DNA of 44,365 bases from an uncultured Gammaproteobacteria bacterium (lineage in GTDB: Bacteria > Pseudomonadota > Gammaproteobacteria > Steroidobacterales > Woeseiaceae). The stretch lies in assembly GCA_937899415.1 (NCBI GenBank), contig CALBPI010000012.1:1-44365 (forward strand), in the 5' to 3' direction. Below are positions 7,950-15,936 of this stretch, piece by piece (the stretch's first letter is position 1; every line of letters begins with the position of its first letter). Made by a program: the position numbers and the translations under genes. The notes beneath the pieces are model-generated. The model saw nothing but the letters and a program-made list of their open reading frames with translations. It was not told where the DNA came from and searched no databases.

Positions 7950-8468
7950 GTGTCGGGTCATGAGTATCGGTTTCGTGTCAACGTGGTCGCTGTCGTCGCG
8001 GCAGCAGCCTTTGCCGGGGGTAACGTGTTTATCGGCTTGTCGATGGGCGCCTACTGGCGCAGTCTCGATCCGCTCGTGTTCATAGAGGGCTTTTGGTCAC
8101 AGTTCACGACGTTTCTCTTCACCATCATGCCGCTGTTTGTCTTGACGTTGCTTGGGCTGGCCTTGTCGGCGCGCCTTGACTGGTCGGAGCCTCGCCTTCG
8201 GCGATTCTGGGTTGCGGCGTTGGCGTGCTTCGCCGTCTTGAGCCTCATTACGCTCGCGGTACACCTTCCTCAAAACCTGCGATTCCGTGCCGGCGCGTAT
8301 GACGCCGCGTCCGCGGCATCCGCGCTCAGACTCTGGCTGATTGCACACGTGCCAAGGGTCGCGCTGGCCTTTGCCATTCCCGTACTGGCGATCAGTGCGA
8401 TCGTGGCTAGATACGAAATGACTGAGCGTCGCCTCAGGATGGCGGTGCTGCAGCAGAGTCGCGAGTGA
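7950..8468 (+). CDS. four-helix membrane protein (DUF1772-like size), unknown function
   Basis: A 172-aa protein with four membrane segments (about 10–32, 48–70, 84–104, 143–163 from GTG 7950) and His/Arg-rich turns such as HLPQNLRFRAGAYD. Size and layout recall DUF1772-type proteins, but I cannot confirm this. GTG at 7950 is preferred because GAGGAAA precedes it at the right distance; an in-frame GTG at 7863 would add 29 polar residues. It is transcribed divergently from AraC copy 1. Its 3' end overlaps the converging gene at 8434 by 35 nt. Confidence 0.6.
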   Translation: MSGHEYRFRVNVVAVVAAAAFAGGNVFIGLSMGAYWRSLDPLVFIEGFWSQFTTFLFTIMPLFVLTLLGLALSARLDWSEPRLRRFWVAALACFAVLSLITLAVHLPQNLRFRAGAYDAASAASALRLWLIAHVPRVALAFAIPVLAISAIVARYEMTERRLRMAVLQQSRE

Positions 8469-9150
8469 CCTTCGGCACGAAGTACAGCAGATAAAACAAC
8501 ATGCCCCAGTAGGTCGCGACGAGCATGGGCATCGCGGGAATAAACGGCTTCGCGTCATCGCTGAGCCCCAGCAACTCAGACGTCGACGTCGTGGCGACGC
8601 TGAGCAGGAACGCGATGTTGAAGACAAAAAAACCAATGATGGCCCACCGGCTAGACGCCGCGCGCACGTAGCCCAAAGACTTTTCCCGGCGAAAAAAGTA
8701 CAGGATCAGGGCGCCCGAAAAGGCCGCTTCCAGGGCGATGCTGATATAGGGCGAGGTCGGATAGAGCGGCACGCCCACCTGCGGCGTCTCGGGACCAAAC
8801 ACGTGATGGGGATAGCCGCCGGCATAGTCCACGGCGATGTGCACCACAAATAACGCCGCGCCCATCAAGCCGATGCTTCGATTGCGGAACACGCCCCATC
8901 CGACCGCAAACACCAGCAGCGCCCACACCATACTGGGTAGCAGGTCGTGACTGAACATCATGTCCACGTCCAGACCCTGCAGCGTTACATCGAGCATGTT
9001 GCCGGGCTTGGTGATTTCCAAGCCCAGGTAGTGAAACACGTGCCACAGCAAGTCGGGCAGCTGACTGGCGACCAGGTAGTAGAACAAGGTGCCCCTGGCG
9101 TGGCGCTTCTGGTCGGCGACGAGTGCCGTGGCGTAGTGCGCTGCTAGCAT
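8434..9150 (-). CDS. membrane protein resembling YdjM/DUF457-type metal-dependent hydrolases
   Basis: A 238-aa membrane protein with about six hydrophobic segments. Conserved-looking polar residues sit where YdjM-like proteins carry metal ligands: N-terminal AAHYATALV, SQLPDLLWHVFHYLG, MMFSHDLLPS and VVHIAVDYAGGYPHH. The PD and H…HD elements fit that family, but the canonical RGxTHS motif is not seen, so assignment is tentative. It lies 42 nt downstream of the membrane gene at 9193–9582 and is probably the last gene of the AraC copy 2 operon. Confidence 0.6.
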   Translation of the reverse strand: MLAAHYATALVADQKRHARGTLFYYLVASQLPDLLWHVFHYLGLEITKPGNMLDVTLQGLDVDMMFSHDLLPSMVWALLVFAVGWGVFRNRSIGLMGAALFVVHIAVDYAGGYPHHVFGPETPQVGVPLYPTSPYISIALEAAFSGALILYFFRREKSLGYVRAASSRWAIIGFFVFNIAFLLSVATTSTSELLGLSDDAKPFIPAMPMLVATYWGMLFYLLYFVPKVTRDSAAAPPS

Positions 9151-9192
9151 GGTGTTGGCCTTTCGATCGGGGAAGCACGCGGCGATACGCCG

Positions 9193-9582
9193 CTACGGCG
9201 CTGCCTTAATCCGGGCGCCGACGAAGCCCAAAACGGCAATGAGCCCCCAGGGGTAGGGTGCCGGCGTTTGCCAAAGCGCGGCGTTACCGAATATCGCCAG
9301 TCCGATGCCCAGCACTGCGAATCCCGCGCTCATGCCTGTGGCAACCCACGCGAACAGAGCCCCGTCGGGGTGCCGGGTCGCGATGAGAAACAGGGTCGCC
9401 ATGGCGAGCACGGCAACCGTACCGACGTGCCAGGAAAAATGGTGCAACCAAACGACTTCATTGGTCAGGCCGCTGCCAGCGAGCGGCCCAAGCACCTGGG
9501 GTGCGCCGGCCAGCTCGTGGGCGAGTGCGCCAAACAGTGCGATGGCCGCGGCTAGAAGAAACAGAGTTTTTCGTACACGCAT
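9193..9582 (-). CDS. four-helix membrane protein downstream of AraC copy 2
   Basis: A 129-aa protein of four membrane segments (about 5–22, 45–68, 78–98, 108–124), with a His-containing first loop (VVWLHHFSWHVG). ATG at 9582 is chosen; an upstream in-frame start would run far into the AraC gene that ends at 9593. It is separated from that regulator by 10 nt and so is probably in its operon. No family recognised with confidence. Confidence 0.65.
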   Translation of the reverse strand: MRVRKTLFLLAAAIALFGALAHELAGAPQVLGPLAGSGLTNEVVWLHHFSWHVGTVAVLAMATLFLIATRHPDGALFAWVATGMSAGFAVLGIGLAIFGNAALWQTPAPYPWGLIAVLGFVGARIKAAP

Positions 9583-9592
9583 TCGCCGCGCC

Positions 9593-10660
9593 TCAGTGCA
9601 GGTTCGATGTAGCTTCGTCCGACCCGGCGTCGCCCTCGCGAAGTGCGTTGGGGGCCATGCCTGTCCAGCGTCGGAAACTTCGCGTGAAGCTGTTGGGGTC
9701 TCGGTAGGCAAGAAGGGACGCGATCTCTGCCACCTGGAGGTTGCTCTTCGTCAGATAGCGCTTGGCAAGGTCTTCACGCGTGTCATCGAGCACAGCTTGA
9801 AAAGTTGTGTCTTCGGCGCGTAACGCGCGCTGCAGCGAGCTGCGACTCAAACCGAGATCGCGGCATACGTCTGCCGCGCTGGATCGACCCGTGGCGAAAA
9901 GCTCAAGTAAGGACGCACTCACACGCGCGCGCATCGAAGCGATGTTGCGTTGCGATTCAAGCTGGCGGTCCAGATCTTTTTCGAAGTCCTCCCAGAGGCG
10001 CGCGTTGGCAGAGACAAATGGGCGCCGTGCGTCCTCGAGAGCGTACGCAATGGCACTGATTTCGGCTGCCTCCGGCATCACACCGAGATGCGCCGCGATG
10101 GCATGTCGATCGGCCGTGCTGCCGTTCAAGCGCGCGGCAAGCGGCTGAACAGGACGAGCGGTTGCCAGTCGTGTCGCCTCACACGAGTAGACAAGGTGCA
10201 ACGCCGCGAGCAGGGATGGAATGTCGTGGTCCGGGTCGGCCGAGTGGTACTCGATCCAGAGCCGCCCATCCTGGCGGTACGCTCGTGCCTGCGTGGGACC
10301 CAGCAGCGATTTGTAGCGGGCGAGCCTTCTAATGCCGGTTTCGAGGTCTGGCGCACAGGTGAATGCGAAGAACACGGGAATCACCGGCCCGCGCGCGATG
10401 GTGACGCCAAGATCGGTGATGAAGTCCGGCCGTTCGACGAGCGAGACGAGCGCGTTCCAGGCGTCGAAGAATTGGCGAGCTGTACCGAAGACCTCGCCGT
10501 TGGTTTTCGGCAGATGCGCAAGTCCCGCGACCTCGAGCATGCGTTCGGGTTCGATGCCAAGGACCTGGCAGCCGACCTCCATGCCCATCCAGAGTGAGTA
10601 GTTGTCGTCGGTGCTCAAGGGTCGTTGCCATTCCGCCTGCGGTCCCCTAATCATTGCCAT
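9593..10660 (-). CDS. AraC-family regulator, Arabinose_bd/OruR type (copy 2)
   Basis: A 355-aa protein with the same layout as copy 1: an N-terminal effector domain (FAFTCAPDLETGIRRLARYK) and a C-terminal AraC DNA-binding domain (IASLLAYRDPNSFTRSFRRWTGMAPNALR). It heads a minus-strand operon with two membrane proteins and is divergent from the AbgT-family transporter gene, which it could regulate through the direct repeats at 10763–10783 (inference). ATG at 10660; a second ATG two codons later is equally possible. Confidence 0.87.
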   Translation of the reverse strand: MAMIRGPQAEWQRPLSTDDNYSLWMGMEVGCQVLGIEPERMLEVAGLAHLPKTNGEVFGTARQFFDAWNALVSLVERPDFITDLGVTIARGPVIPVFFAFTCAPDLETGIRRLARYKSLLGPTQARAYRQDGRLWIEYHSADPDHDIPSLLAALHLVYSCEATRLATARPVQPLAARLNGSTADRHAIAAHLGVMPEAAEISAIAYALEDARRPFVSANARLWEDFEKDLDRQLESQRNIASMRARVSASLLELFATGRSSAADVCRDLGLSRSSLQRALRAEDTTFQAVLDDTREDLAKRYLTKSNLQVAEIASLLAYRDPNSFTRSFRRWTGMAPNALREGDAGSDEATSNLH

Positions 10661-10762
10661 GCGTTAGGCCAAATGAACAGTGCTGCGAGCCGAATTGGAC
10701 GGATTTGCACGTCTTTGGGCTGGATTGCAAGGCGACCGAGCGGTCAGTCGCGAGCGTTTTTG

Positions 10763-10793
10763 GGTTCAGGCTGGCGGTTCAGGTCGCTACAAT
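10763..10793 (+). promoter_or_regulatory. transporter promoter with two direct repeats
   Basis: A -10 TACAAT lies at 10788–10793, about 30 nt before the transporter start. The 8-mer GGTTCAGG occurs twice, at 10763–10770 and 10776–10783 (13-bp period), covering the expected -35 and the spacer. The -35 itself is poor, as is usual for activator-dependent promoters. Directly repeated half-sites fit AraC-type binding, possibly by the divergent regulator. Confidence 0.45.
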
Positions 10794-10822
10794 CGCCGCT
10801 GGATTTTCAACGGAAGTGCCCC

Positions 10823-12358
10823 ATGCCCGCAGTTGGTCAGACCTTCGCCAAGTTCGTTGAACGGGCCGGTCGTCGGATTCCCGACCCCGTCATTATCTTC
10901 ATGGCCTTCTACCCCGCGGCATTCCTGCTGACGGTGCTCATGTCCGGCTACACATTCGAAACAGTGGGCGCAGGCGGTGACGCGGTACAGCACAGCATCC
11001 GTGGCATGCACCAGGCCGAGCACATGCGCTGGGTCTTCGACAACGCGCTCGTCGCAAACTGGCTGGCCTTCGGCAACGGCGTGCTGGGCGTCATTCTCGT
11101 GGTGATGCTGGCCGTCGGAATCGCCGAGCACTCCGGCCTCTTCGGTGCGCTGATCAAGCGCGCGGGCAGTCACATTCCGCAGAAGCTGCTGCCGCTGCTG
11201 CTCGTGCTCATCGGCATCCTGAGCTCGATCGCCACGGACGCAGGCTACCTCGTGCTGATCCCGTTGGCAGGCTTGCTTTATGCGGGCCTGGGTCGTAACC
11301 CGCTGATTGGTATGGCGGCAGCTTTCGCGGGCGTGTCGGCAGGCTTCAGTGCCAACGTCGTGCCCGGACCCGTCGACGCCATCATTGGTTTGAACGCGCA
11401 GATCTTTGCCGAGGCGCAGGGCGTGCCGTTCGCCAATGCTGCGGGTGTCGCGCTTAAGCCCGTCACGATGCACTACTACTTCATCGTCGCATCGACCTTC
11501 GTCCTGGCACTCACGGGTTTCTGGGTCACGCGTCGGTTTGTCGAGCCGAAGCTCGAAGGCGGTGACTTCGTCGTGCCTGACGACATCAAGCCCGGCGACT
11601 TTGCGCTGACGTCCGAGGAATCCCGCGGCCTCAAGGCCACGATGCTCGGCACGCTGGTCGCGATGGCCCTCATTGTCGGCCTCGCGCTCGGGCCATTGGC
11701 TACGTTCACGGACGAGGCGGGAAAGGAAGTCTCGCCCTGGATGAACAACATCATCCTGCTGATTTCGCTGTTCTTCGCCGTCACGGGCGTGTTCTTTGGC
11801 ACGGCCGCGGGCAAGTTCGAAAAGCTCTGGGACATCGTTGAGGCGATGGTCAAACAGATGAACACGATGGGCTACATCCTCGTGCTCACCTTTTTCACCT
11901 ACAACTTCCTGGGCTTGCTCGCCTACAGCGGCCTCGGCACCTGGATCACGTTTCTGGGTGCGGAGTTTTTGCAGTGGCTCGGTCTTCAGAAGTTCCCGGT
12001 GCTGTTGCTGATCGGTTTTGTGATTACGACCGCCGTGATCAACATCTTCATCGGCGGGCTCACGTCGAAGTGGATGCTGCTGGGCCCCATCTTTGTGCCC
12101 ATGCTCTACTTCGTGAACCCGGCCATGACGCCTGATTTCGTTGCGGCGGCATTCCGCGTGGCCGACTCCTCGACGAACATCATCACGCCCATGATGGCTT
12201 ATGCCGGCGTGATCCTGGCATTCATGCGCAAGTTCAGGCCCAACATGGGTTTTGGCGACATGCTGCTGATCATGCTGCCGTACTCGATCGCGTTCCTGCT
12301 GGTCTGGACGGTGCTGCTCGTCGTGTTCTTTATGTTCGGGATTCCGCTGGGCTTCTAG
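10823..12358 (+). CDS. abgT: AbgT-family transporter (p-aminobenzoyl-glutamate type)
   Basis: A 511-aa inner-membrane protein, the usual length for AbgT/MtrF proteins, with about eleven hydrophobic segments. The N-terminus (FVERAGRRIPDPVIIFMAFY) and the segment GILSSIATDAGYLVLIPLAG are characteristic, as is SADVVPGPVDAI-like text here read as SANVVPGPVDAIIG. Toward the C-terminus are GLTSKWMLLGPIFVPM and RVADSSTNIITPMMAYAGVI. Family members take up p-aminobenzoyl-glutamate or export sulfonamide-like antimetabolites. ATG at 10823 is chosen over an upstream start 66 codons earlier, because similarity begins at MPAVGQTF. No aminobenzoyl-glutamate hydrolase (abgA/B) is adjacent, so substrate is uncertain. 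Confidence 0.9.
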   Translation: MPAVGQTFAKFVERAGRRIPDPVIIFMAFYPAAFLLTVLMSGYTFETVGAGGDAVQHSIRGMHQAEHMRWVFDNALVANWLAFGNGVLGVILVVMLAVGIAEHSGLFGALIKRAGSHIPQKLLPLLLVLIGILSSIATDAGYLVLIPLAGLLYAGLGRNPLIGMAAAFAGVSAGFSANVVPGPVDAIIGLNAQIFAEAQGVPFANAAGVALKPVTMHYYFIVASTFVLALTGFWVTRRFVEPKLEGGDFVVPDDIKPGDFALTSEESRGLKATMLGTLVAMALIVGLALGPLATFTDEAGKEVSPWMNNIILLISLFFAVTGVFFGTAAGKFEKLWDIVEAMVKQMNTMGYILVLTFFTYNFLGLLAYSGLGTWITFLGAEFLQWLGLQKFPVLLLIGFVITTAVINIFIGGLTSKWMLLGPIFVPMLYFVNPAMTPDFVAAAFRVADSSTNIITPMMAYAGVILAFMRKFRPNMGFGDMLLIMLPYSIAFLLVWTVLLVVFFMFGIPLGF

Positions 12359-12783
12359 CCGGTCGGAGATGCCGGCCGGTCACGATGCCCGCAACCCATC
12401 TGGGTGATGAGCAGCGCGGCACCGATCAGCGAGAAGCCTTTGATGAACGACGCCTGCTGGATGGCGCGCATGGCTTCGCCTTCGGCGTGGATCATCTCGT
12501 AGCCGTGCACGACGATCGTGACGGGGATCAGGAACACAACGAGCATCCAGGCGCCCAGCCGCGGCCGCCAGTTGAACAGGATCATGAGCGCGCCAGCGAG
12601 CTCAACAACACCTGAGATGATGACCCAGAACACGGGGTAGGGCGTCGCGTCGGGCATGAGGTCGACGTAGTAGGGGATATTCGTGAAGTGTGTGACGCCG
12701 GACAGCAGAAACAGGGAGGTCAGCAGGAACCGCGCGGCGACTGTGATGGCGTTGTGATTGGGAAGCTGGTGTTCGGCAAGCAT
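12355..12783 (-). CDS. DoxX-family membrane protein
   Basis: A 142-aa four-helix membrane protein. Motifs typical of DoxX are ARFLLTSLFLLSGVTHF near the N-terminus, SGVVELAGALMILFNWRPRLGAW in the middle and a C-terminal helix (FIKGFSLIGAALLI). DoxX proteins are inner-membrane, often redox-linked subunits; no partner oxidase is adjacent. Its 3' end overlaps the transporter gene by 4 nt. Upstream, 52 nt before its ATG, lies a 14-bp dyad identical to the one in front of the tautomerase operon, so both are likely targets of the adjacent LysR protein. Confidence 0.82.
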   Translation of the reverse strand: MLAEHQLPNHNAITVAARFLLTSLFLLSGVTHFTNIPYYVDLMPDATPYPVFWVIISGVVELAGALMILFNWRPRLGAWMLVVFLIPVTIVVHGYEMIHAEGEAMRAIQQASFIKGFSLIGAALLITQMGCGHRDRPASPTG

Positions 12784-12835
12784 GGCGGGCCCCGGGGTTG
12801 GTGGTCAGGCCGCCACCCTAGCGAATGCCCCGGCA

Positions 12836-12849
12836 GGTCATGTAGTGAC
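12836..12849 (-). promoter_or_regulatory. predicted LysR operator upstream of doxX
   Basis: On the minus strand this reads GTCACTACATGACC, an interrupted dyad (GTCA-N5-TGAC). The identical 14-mer occurs at 13866–13879 on the plus strand, so each copy has the same orientation relative to its downstream gene and nearly the same distance to the start codon. Confidence 0.65.
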
Positions 12850-12907
12850 GCATTTTCTCATCGGGGCACAAAAAAACGCATAACCCCCCGCCGAAACGGG
12901 CGCCGGA

Positions 12908-13810
12908 CTAGTGGAGCGATGGCAGTTCGTGCGCTGCGAAGACCTCGATCACCTTCTCGATGACCGGCAAGGTCTCGCTCTCGGGGCGTGTGATACACGA
13001 GGCATGCCAGTCGATGGGCTTCACGAAGGGGATGAGCGCAAGCGCGCCGTCCTTGACGTCCTGGCTGAATACGCTGATGGGCCCTGCCGTCAGGTGATCG
13101 GAGCGCTTGATGAAGTCGCGGATGATCGCGTAGTTGTCGCAGAGGATGCGCGCGTCGTCGAATTGCCCGTGCACCTCGGCCTGGTCGGCGATGTAGCGCG
13201 GTGCGTGCGGTGCGATGAGCGGGTATTCCGTCAAGTCTTCGCGAGTCACGGCTTGCCCCGACTCGTGCTGGGCGACCAGCGGGTGTTTTCGCCTGGCGGC
13301 GTAGACCAGGGGTTGTCTCGCGATCGGGTGAACAGTGAATGGTGCGTCGTCGTCGCGATGCTCGAAGGGTCCGATGGCGATGTCGATGACGCCCTCGACC
13401 AGTAGGCGCGCGAGGTCCTCGGCGGATTCGGTGCGAATCGAGAGGTTGAGCGTGCTCGTCTCGGACTGGGTCAGCGCGTGCAGCGCGTGGGGAAAGTAGA
13501 GCTGCTCAATGATCGGGCCAATGCCGATGCTGAGCGTGCCCGTCTCGAGCGTGTTGGCCAGTTCGATGTGGCGTTCAATGTTAGCGATCATCGTCTTGAT
13601 GGGTTGGGCGCGTTCGATGATGAAGCGCGTGTGCGGTGTCGGTGTCAGACCGCTGCTGCTGCGCAGGAACAGGGACGTGCCCAGGGTGTGCTCGAGACGG
13701 CTCAGGCGCTTGCTCAATGTCGGCTGCGTGACGTGCAACACCTCGGACGCCTTGTTGATGCTGCCATGTCTGACGATGGCCTCGAGCATGGCGATGTCGG
13801 CGATGTCCAT
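12908..13810 (-). CDS. LysR-family transcriptional regulator
   Basis: A 300-aa protein of standard LTTR length. The N-terminal winged HTH covers residues 1–60 (IVRHGSINKASEVLHVTQPTLSKRLSRLE, LFLRSSSGLTPT). A periplasmic-binding-like effector domain follows from about 88 (LSIGIGPIIEQLYFP…DIAIGPFEH). ATG at 13810 (MDIADIAMLEAIVR) is the usual LTTR start, although the frame stays open upstream. It is divergent from the tautomerase pair, and doxX lies just downstream on the same strand. The identical dyads before both targets suggest it binds both. Confidence 0.92.
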   Translation of the reverse strand: MDIADIAMLEAIVRHGSINKASEVLHVTQPTLSKRLSRLEHTLGTSLFLRSSSGLTPTPHTRFIIERAQPIKTMIANIERHIELANTLETGTLSIGIGPIIEQLYFPHALHALTQSETSTLNLSIRTESAEDLARLLVEGVIDIAIGPFEHRDDDAPFTVHPIARQPLVYAARRKHPLVAQHESGQAVTREDLTEYPLIAPHAPRYIADQAEVHGQFDDARILCDNYAIIRDFIKRSDHLTAGPISVFSQDVKDGALALIPFVKPIDWHASCITRPESETLPVIEKVIEVFAAHELPSLH

Positions 13811-13865
13811 GGTGCGCCCCTTGGCGGTCGGGTATGCCCAATCTTGGGTCGGGGTGCGCACTTTG

Positions 13866-13879
13866 GTCACTACATGACC
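13866..13879 (+). promoter_or_regulatory. predicted LysR operator in the lysR–tautomerase gap
   Basis: GTCACTACATGACC on the plus strand, 56 nt before the ATG at 13936 and also within the lysR upstream region. It is identical to the doxX-side copy. Spacing within the dyad is shorter than the textbook T-N11-A LTTR box. Confidence 0.65.
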
Positions 13880-13935
13880 GGCGGCACACCGTGTGAATAT
13901 TAGCCTGTCAAAAGCAGTCGTGCGTTGTGTGCCTG

Positions 13936-14280
13936 ATGGTCCAGTGTGTGTGTTTCCTGCAGGAAGGCCAGATTCCTGATGATGTTGTGGGCCGCCTGCG
14001 CGCGGGGATCACGGACCTCGTGCGTTCAGCGCAGCTCGCCGATGCGGTCGAATTCGCCGTGATCGTTGTGCCGGAAGGGCAGGGGTGGACGGCGGGTGCG
14101 CCGTCAACGACGTCGGTCGTATCGGTGACCGCACCGCCCATACCGCAGGAACGGCGCGTGCCGCTGCTGCACGCGCTCTGCGACTTGTGGATGTCACACA
14201 CGGGCTGCAAAGCCGAAGAAATCCTCGCAACGATCATGCCCGTGAGCCAGGAGACCCTCGATGCCACTGTACCTGTGTAG
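13936..14280 (+). CDS. tautomerase-like protein lacking Pro-1
   Basis: A 114-aa protein with the beta-alpha-beta…beta-alpha-beta outline of the tautomerase (4-OT/MIF) superfamily: VVGRLRAGITDLVRSAQ followed by EFAVIVVPEG in the first half, and RRVPLLHALCDLWMSHTGCKAEEILATIMP in the second. The residue after Met is Val, so the catalytic N-terminal proline is missing from this start and from the alternative GTG at 13927. The 3' end overlaps the next gene, a Pro-1 tautomerase, by 20 nt, so they are coupled. It may be a non-catalytic partner subunit, as in heteromeric family members (inference). Confidence 0.55.
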   Translation: MVQCVCFLQEGQIPDDVVGRLRAGITDLVRSAQLADAVEFAVIVVPEGQGWTAGAPSTTSVVSVTAPPIPQERRVPLLHALCDLWMSHTGCKAEEILATIMPVSQETLDATVPV

Positions 14281-14683
14281 CACGCCTGCCGACGACCTGA
14301 CGCTGGACGCGAGACAACGTATCGCGACCGCGATCACCGATGTGCACTGCGAGGAAACCGGTGCACCGCGCAAGTTCGTGCACGTCGTGTTCTTCGAGCA
14401 ACAACAGGCCGCAGTCTTCGATCTACTGACACCAGAAGCTGCGCCCAATGGCCGCTGTCAGCTCTACGGCAGCATCCGTTCGGGTCGGACCGATGACGTC
14501 AAGCGGAAACTGGTCACCGGGATGCGCCGGGCGGCAGCCGAGATTCTCGGCCTGAATCGCGACGACGTGGTCATGTCGACACGAGATGTCGACGCCAAAT
14601 GGGTCATGGAGGGCGGCGAGCTGTTGCCCGAGCCCGGTGAGGAAGCCGCCTGGCTTGCGCGGCACGCCGATGTGTCTGTCTGA
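14261..14683 (+). CDS. tautomerase-superfamily enzyme with Pro-1
   Basis: A 140-aa protein starting MPLYLCSTPADDL, so after Met removal Pro-1 is the N-terminus, as needed for tautomerase-superfamily catalysis. The repeated fold is visible as ARQRIATAITDVHCEETGAPRKF-VHVVFFE, then QLYGSIRSG-RTDDVKRKLVTGMRRAAAEIL and DVVMSTRDV. Length and doubled core point to the cis-CaaD/malonate-semialdehyde-decarboxylase-like group rather than 62-aa 4-OT. The substrate cannot be read from the sequence. It is translationally coupled to the Pro-less homologue and followed by a lipocalin-like gene 9 nt on. Confidence 0.75.
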   Translation: MPLYLCSTPADDLTLDARQRIATAITDVHCEETGAPRKFVHVVFFEQQQAAVFDLLTPEAAPNGRCQLYGSIRSGRTDDVKRKLVTGMRRAAAEILGLNRDDVVMSTRDVDAKWVMEGGELLPEPGEEAAWLARHADVSV

Positions 14684-14692
14684 GTCCTGGCC

Positions 14693-15187
14693 GTGTCACA
14701 GACAAGCGCAACGGAGCGCCGGTTCCTGGGGTTCTGGCGCCTTGCGGACTGGTCTGCGAAAGACCTCGCGAGTGGCCAAACCCGCGCGCCTATGGAAGGC
14801 AGGGCTGTCGGCCATCTGCACTACACGTCAGACGGCCGCGTCAGCGCGACACTGATGCACGAGGCCAGGGCGCCGCTGACACTTGACCGGCTGGCAGTGG
14901 CTTCCCTGAGGCAACAGGTCCTCAATGGCGGCGCCACTGACCTCGATGCACCGGAGCTTGAGGGCGTCATGCGCTACTTTATGGCCGGCACCGGGTACGT
15001 CAATTACTCCGGCACGTTTTCTGTGGATGACAACCATGTGGCGCACCGCGTTGAAACGAGCTTCACACCCCAGTGGGTGGGCAGGACGCTGCGTCGTCGC
15101 TGGACTTTTTCAGAAAGCGATCGGATGTTGACGCTGACCGCAGCGTCCAGACAATCCGCGGACGCGCTGGTCTGGCGCCGGGACTGA
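14693..15187 (+). CDS. lipocalin-like domain protein
   Basis: A 164-aa soluble protein starting at GTG. The pattern FLGFWRLADW…GRAVGHLHYTSDGRVSATLMHEARAPL…YVNYSGTFSVDDNHVAHRVETSFTPQWVGRTLRRRWTFSESDRMLTLTA matches the bacterial lipocalin-like family (PF13924 type), a beta-barrel that binds small hydrophobic ligands. No signal peptide. It is the third gene of the LysR-linked tautomerase operon, so it may bind the operon's substrate or product (inference). Confidence 0.75.
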   Translation: MSQTSATERRFLGFWRLADWSAKDLASGQTRAPMEGRAVGHLHYTSDGRVSATLMHEARAPLTLDRLAVASLRQQVLNGGATDLDAPELEGVMRYFMAGTGYVNYSGTFSVDDNHVAHRVETSFTPQWVGRTLRRRWTFSESDRMLTLTAASRQSADALVWRRD

Positions 15188-15207
15188 CCCCGCGGCTCGC
15201 GGTGGGG

Positions 15208-15882
15208 CTAGGGCGCGGTGCTGGCAGCGCTGAGTCTCGGCCACACCCGACCGGTCCTGCGCACGTAGTCGTCGTACTCAGTGCCAAATGCATCACGCAT
15301 CATGGCCTCTTCGTAAGGCACACGAATGAGATACAACACGAGATAGATCACCGGCCCGATGGGACCGGCGATCCAGTTCTGCACGAAAACCACCTGTGGC
15401 AGAAACAGCAGAAACAGCGCCGCGTACATGGGATGGCGGCAGCGCGCGTAGACGCCGTTAGTTACCAGTGTCTGGCCTTCGCGAAGTTCGGTGGTGACAC
15501 TCCAGTTGTCGCCCAGGTCAGCATGGCTGCGGTAGAACAACCACAGCCCTGGCAGCGCCATGGCGATGCCCGCATAGAAGGTCCAGGCTGGCAGCGTGTA
15601 ATTCGCGGCGTGCAGCAGGTTGGTGCTGAGATGCAGTAGCGGTATGAAGGTGCCGCCGAGCATGACGAGCATCAGCAGGATACGTTCGCGCGTCACCTCT
15701 CGCTTCGAGGTAATCGTGTTGTGCTGGGTTCGGCGGCTGTACGGTGCGCGAATGAGCGAAATCGCAATCGCGAGGGCCACCCAGCCCAGAGAACTCAAGC
15801 CATTGATTCTCCAGCGAGAGATGACAAGGCCCATCAAGGCCACAAAGACGACAACCGCCAGTGTCTGCAACGCTCGGTTCAT
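15208..15882 (-). CDS. isoprenylcysteine carboxyl methyltransferase-like membrane protein
   Basis: A 224-aa membrane protein with about five hydrophobic segments. The C-terminal half has the ICMT/PEMT signature: LVTNGVYARCRHPMYAALFL, then VPYEEAMMRDAFGTEYDDYVRRTGRVWP, in which RHPxY and the E-E pair bind S-adenosylmethionine. Bacterial homologues are membrane methyltransferases of mostly unknown substrate. It is divergent from the nitroreductase, with a strong Fur box 54 nt before its ATG, so it may be iron-regulated. Confidence 0.8.
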   Translation of the reverse strand: MNRALQTLAVVVFVALMGLVISRWRINGLSSLGWVALAIAISLIRAPYSRRTQHNTITSKREVTRERILLMLVMLGGTFIPLLHLSTNLLHAANYTLPAWTFYAGIAMALPGLWLFYRSHADLGDNWSVTTELREGQTLVTNGVYARCRHPMYAALFLLFLPQVVFVQNWIAGPIGPVIYLVLYLIRVPYEEAMMRDAFGTEYDDYVRRTGRVWPRLSAASTAP

Positions 15883-15936
15883 AATGTGTCCGATTCCGCA
15901 TGTCGTCGGTCATCCGGCTTGCGCGTGACCGTTTAT

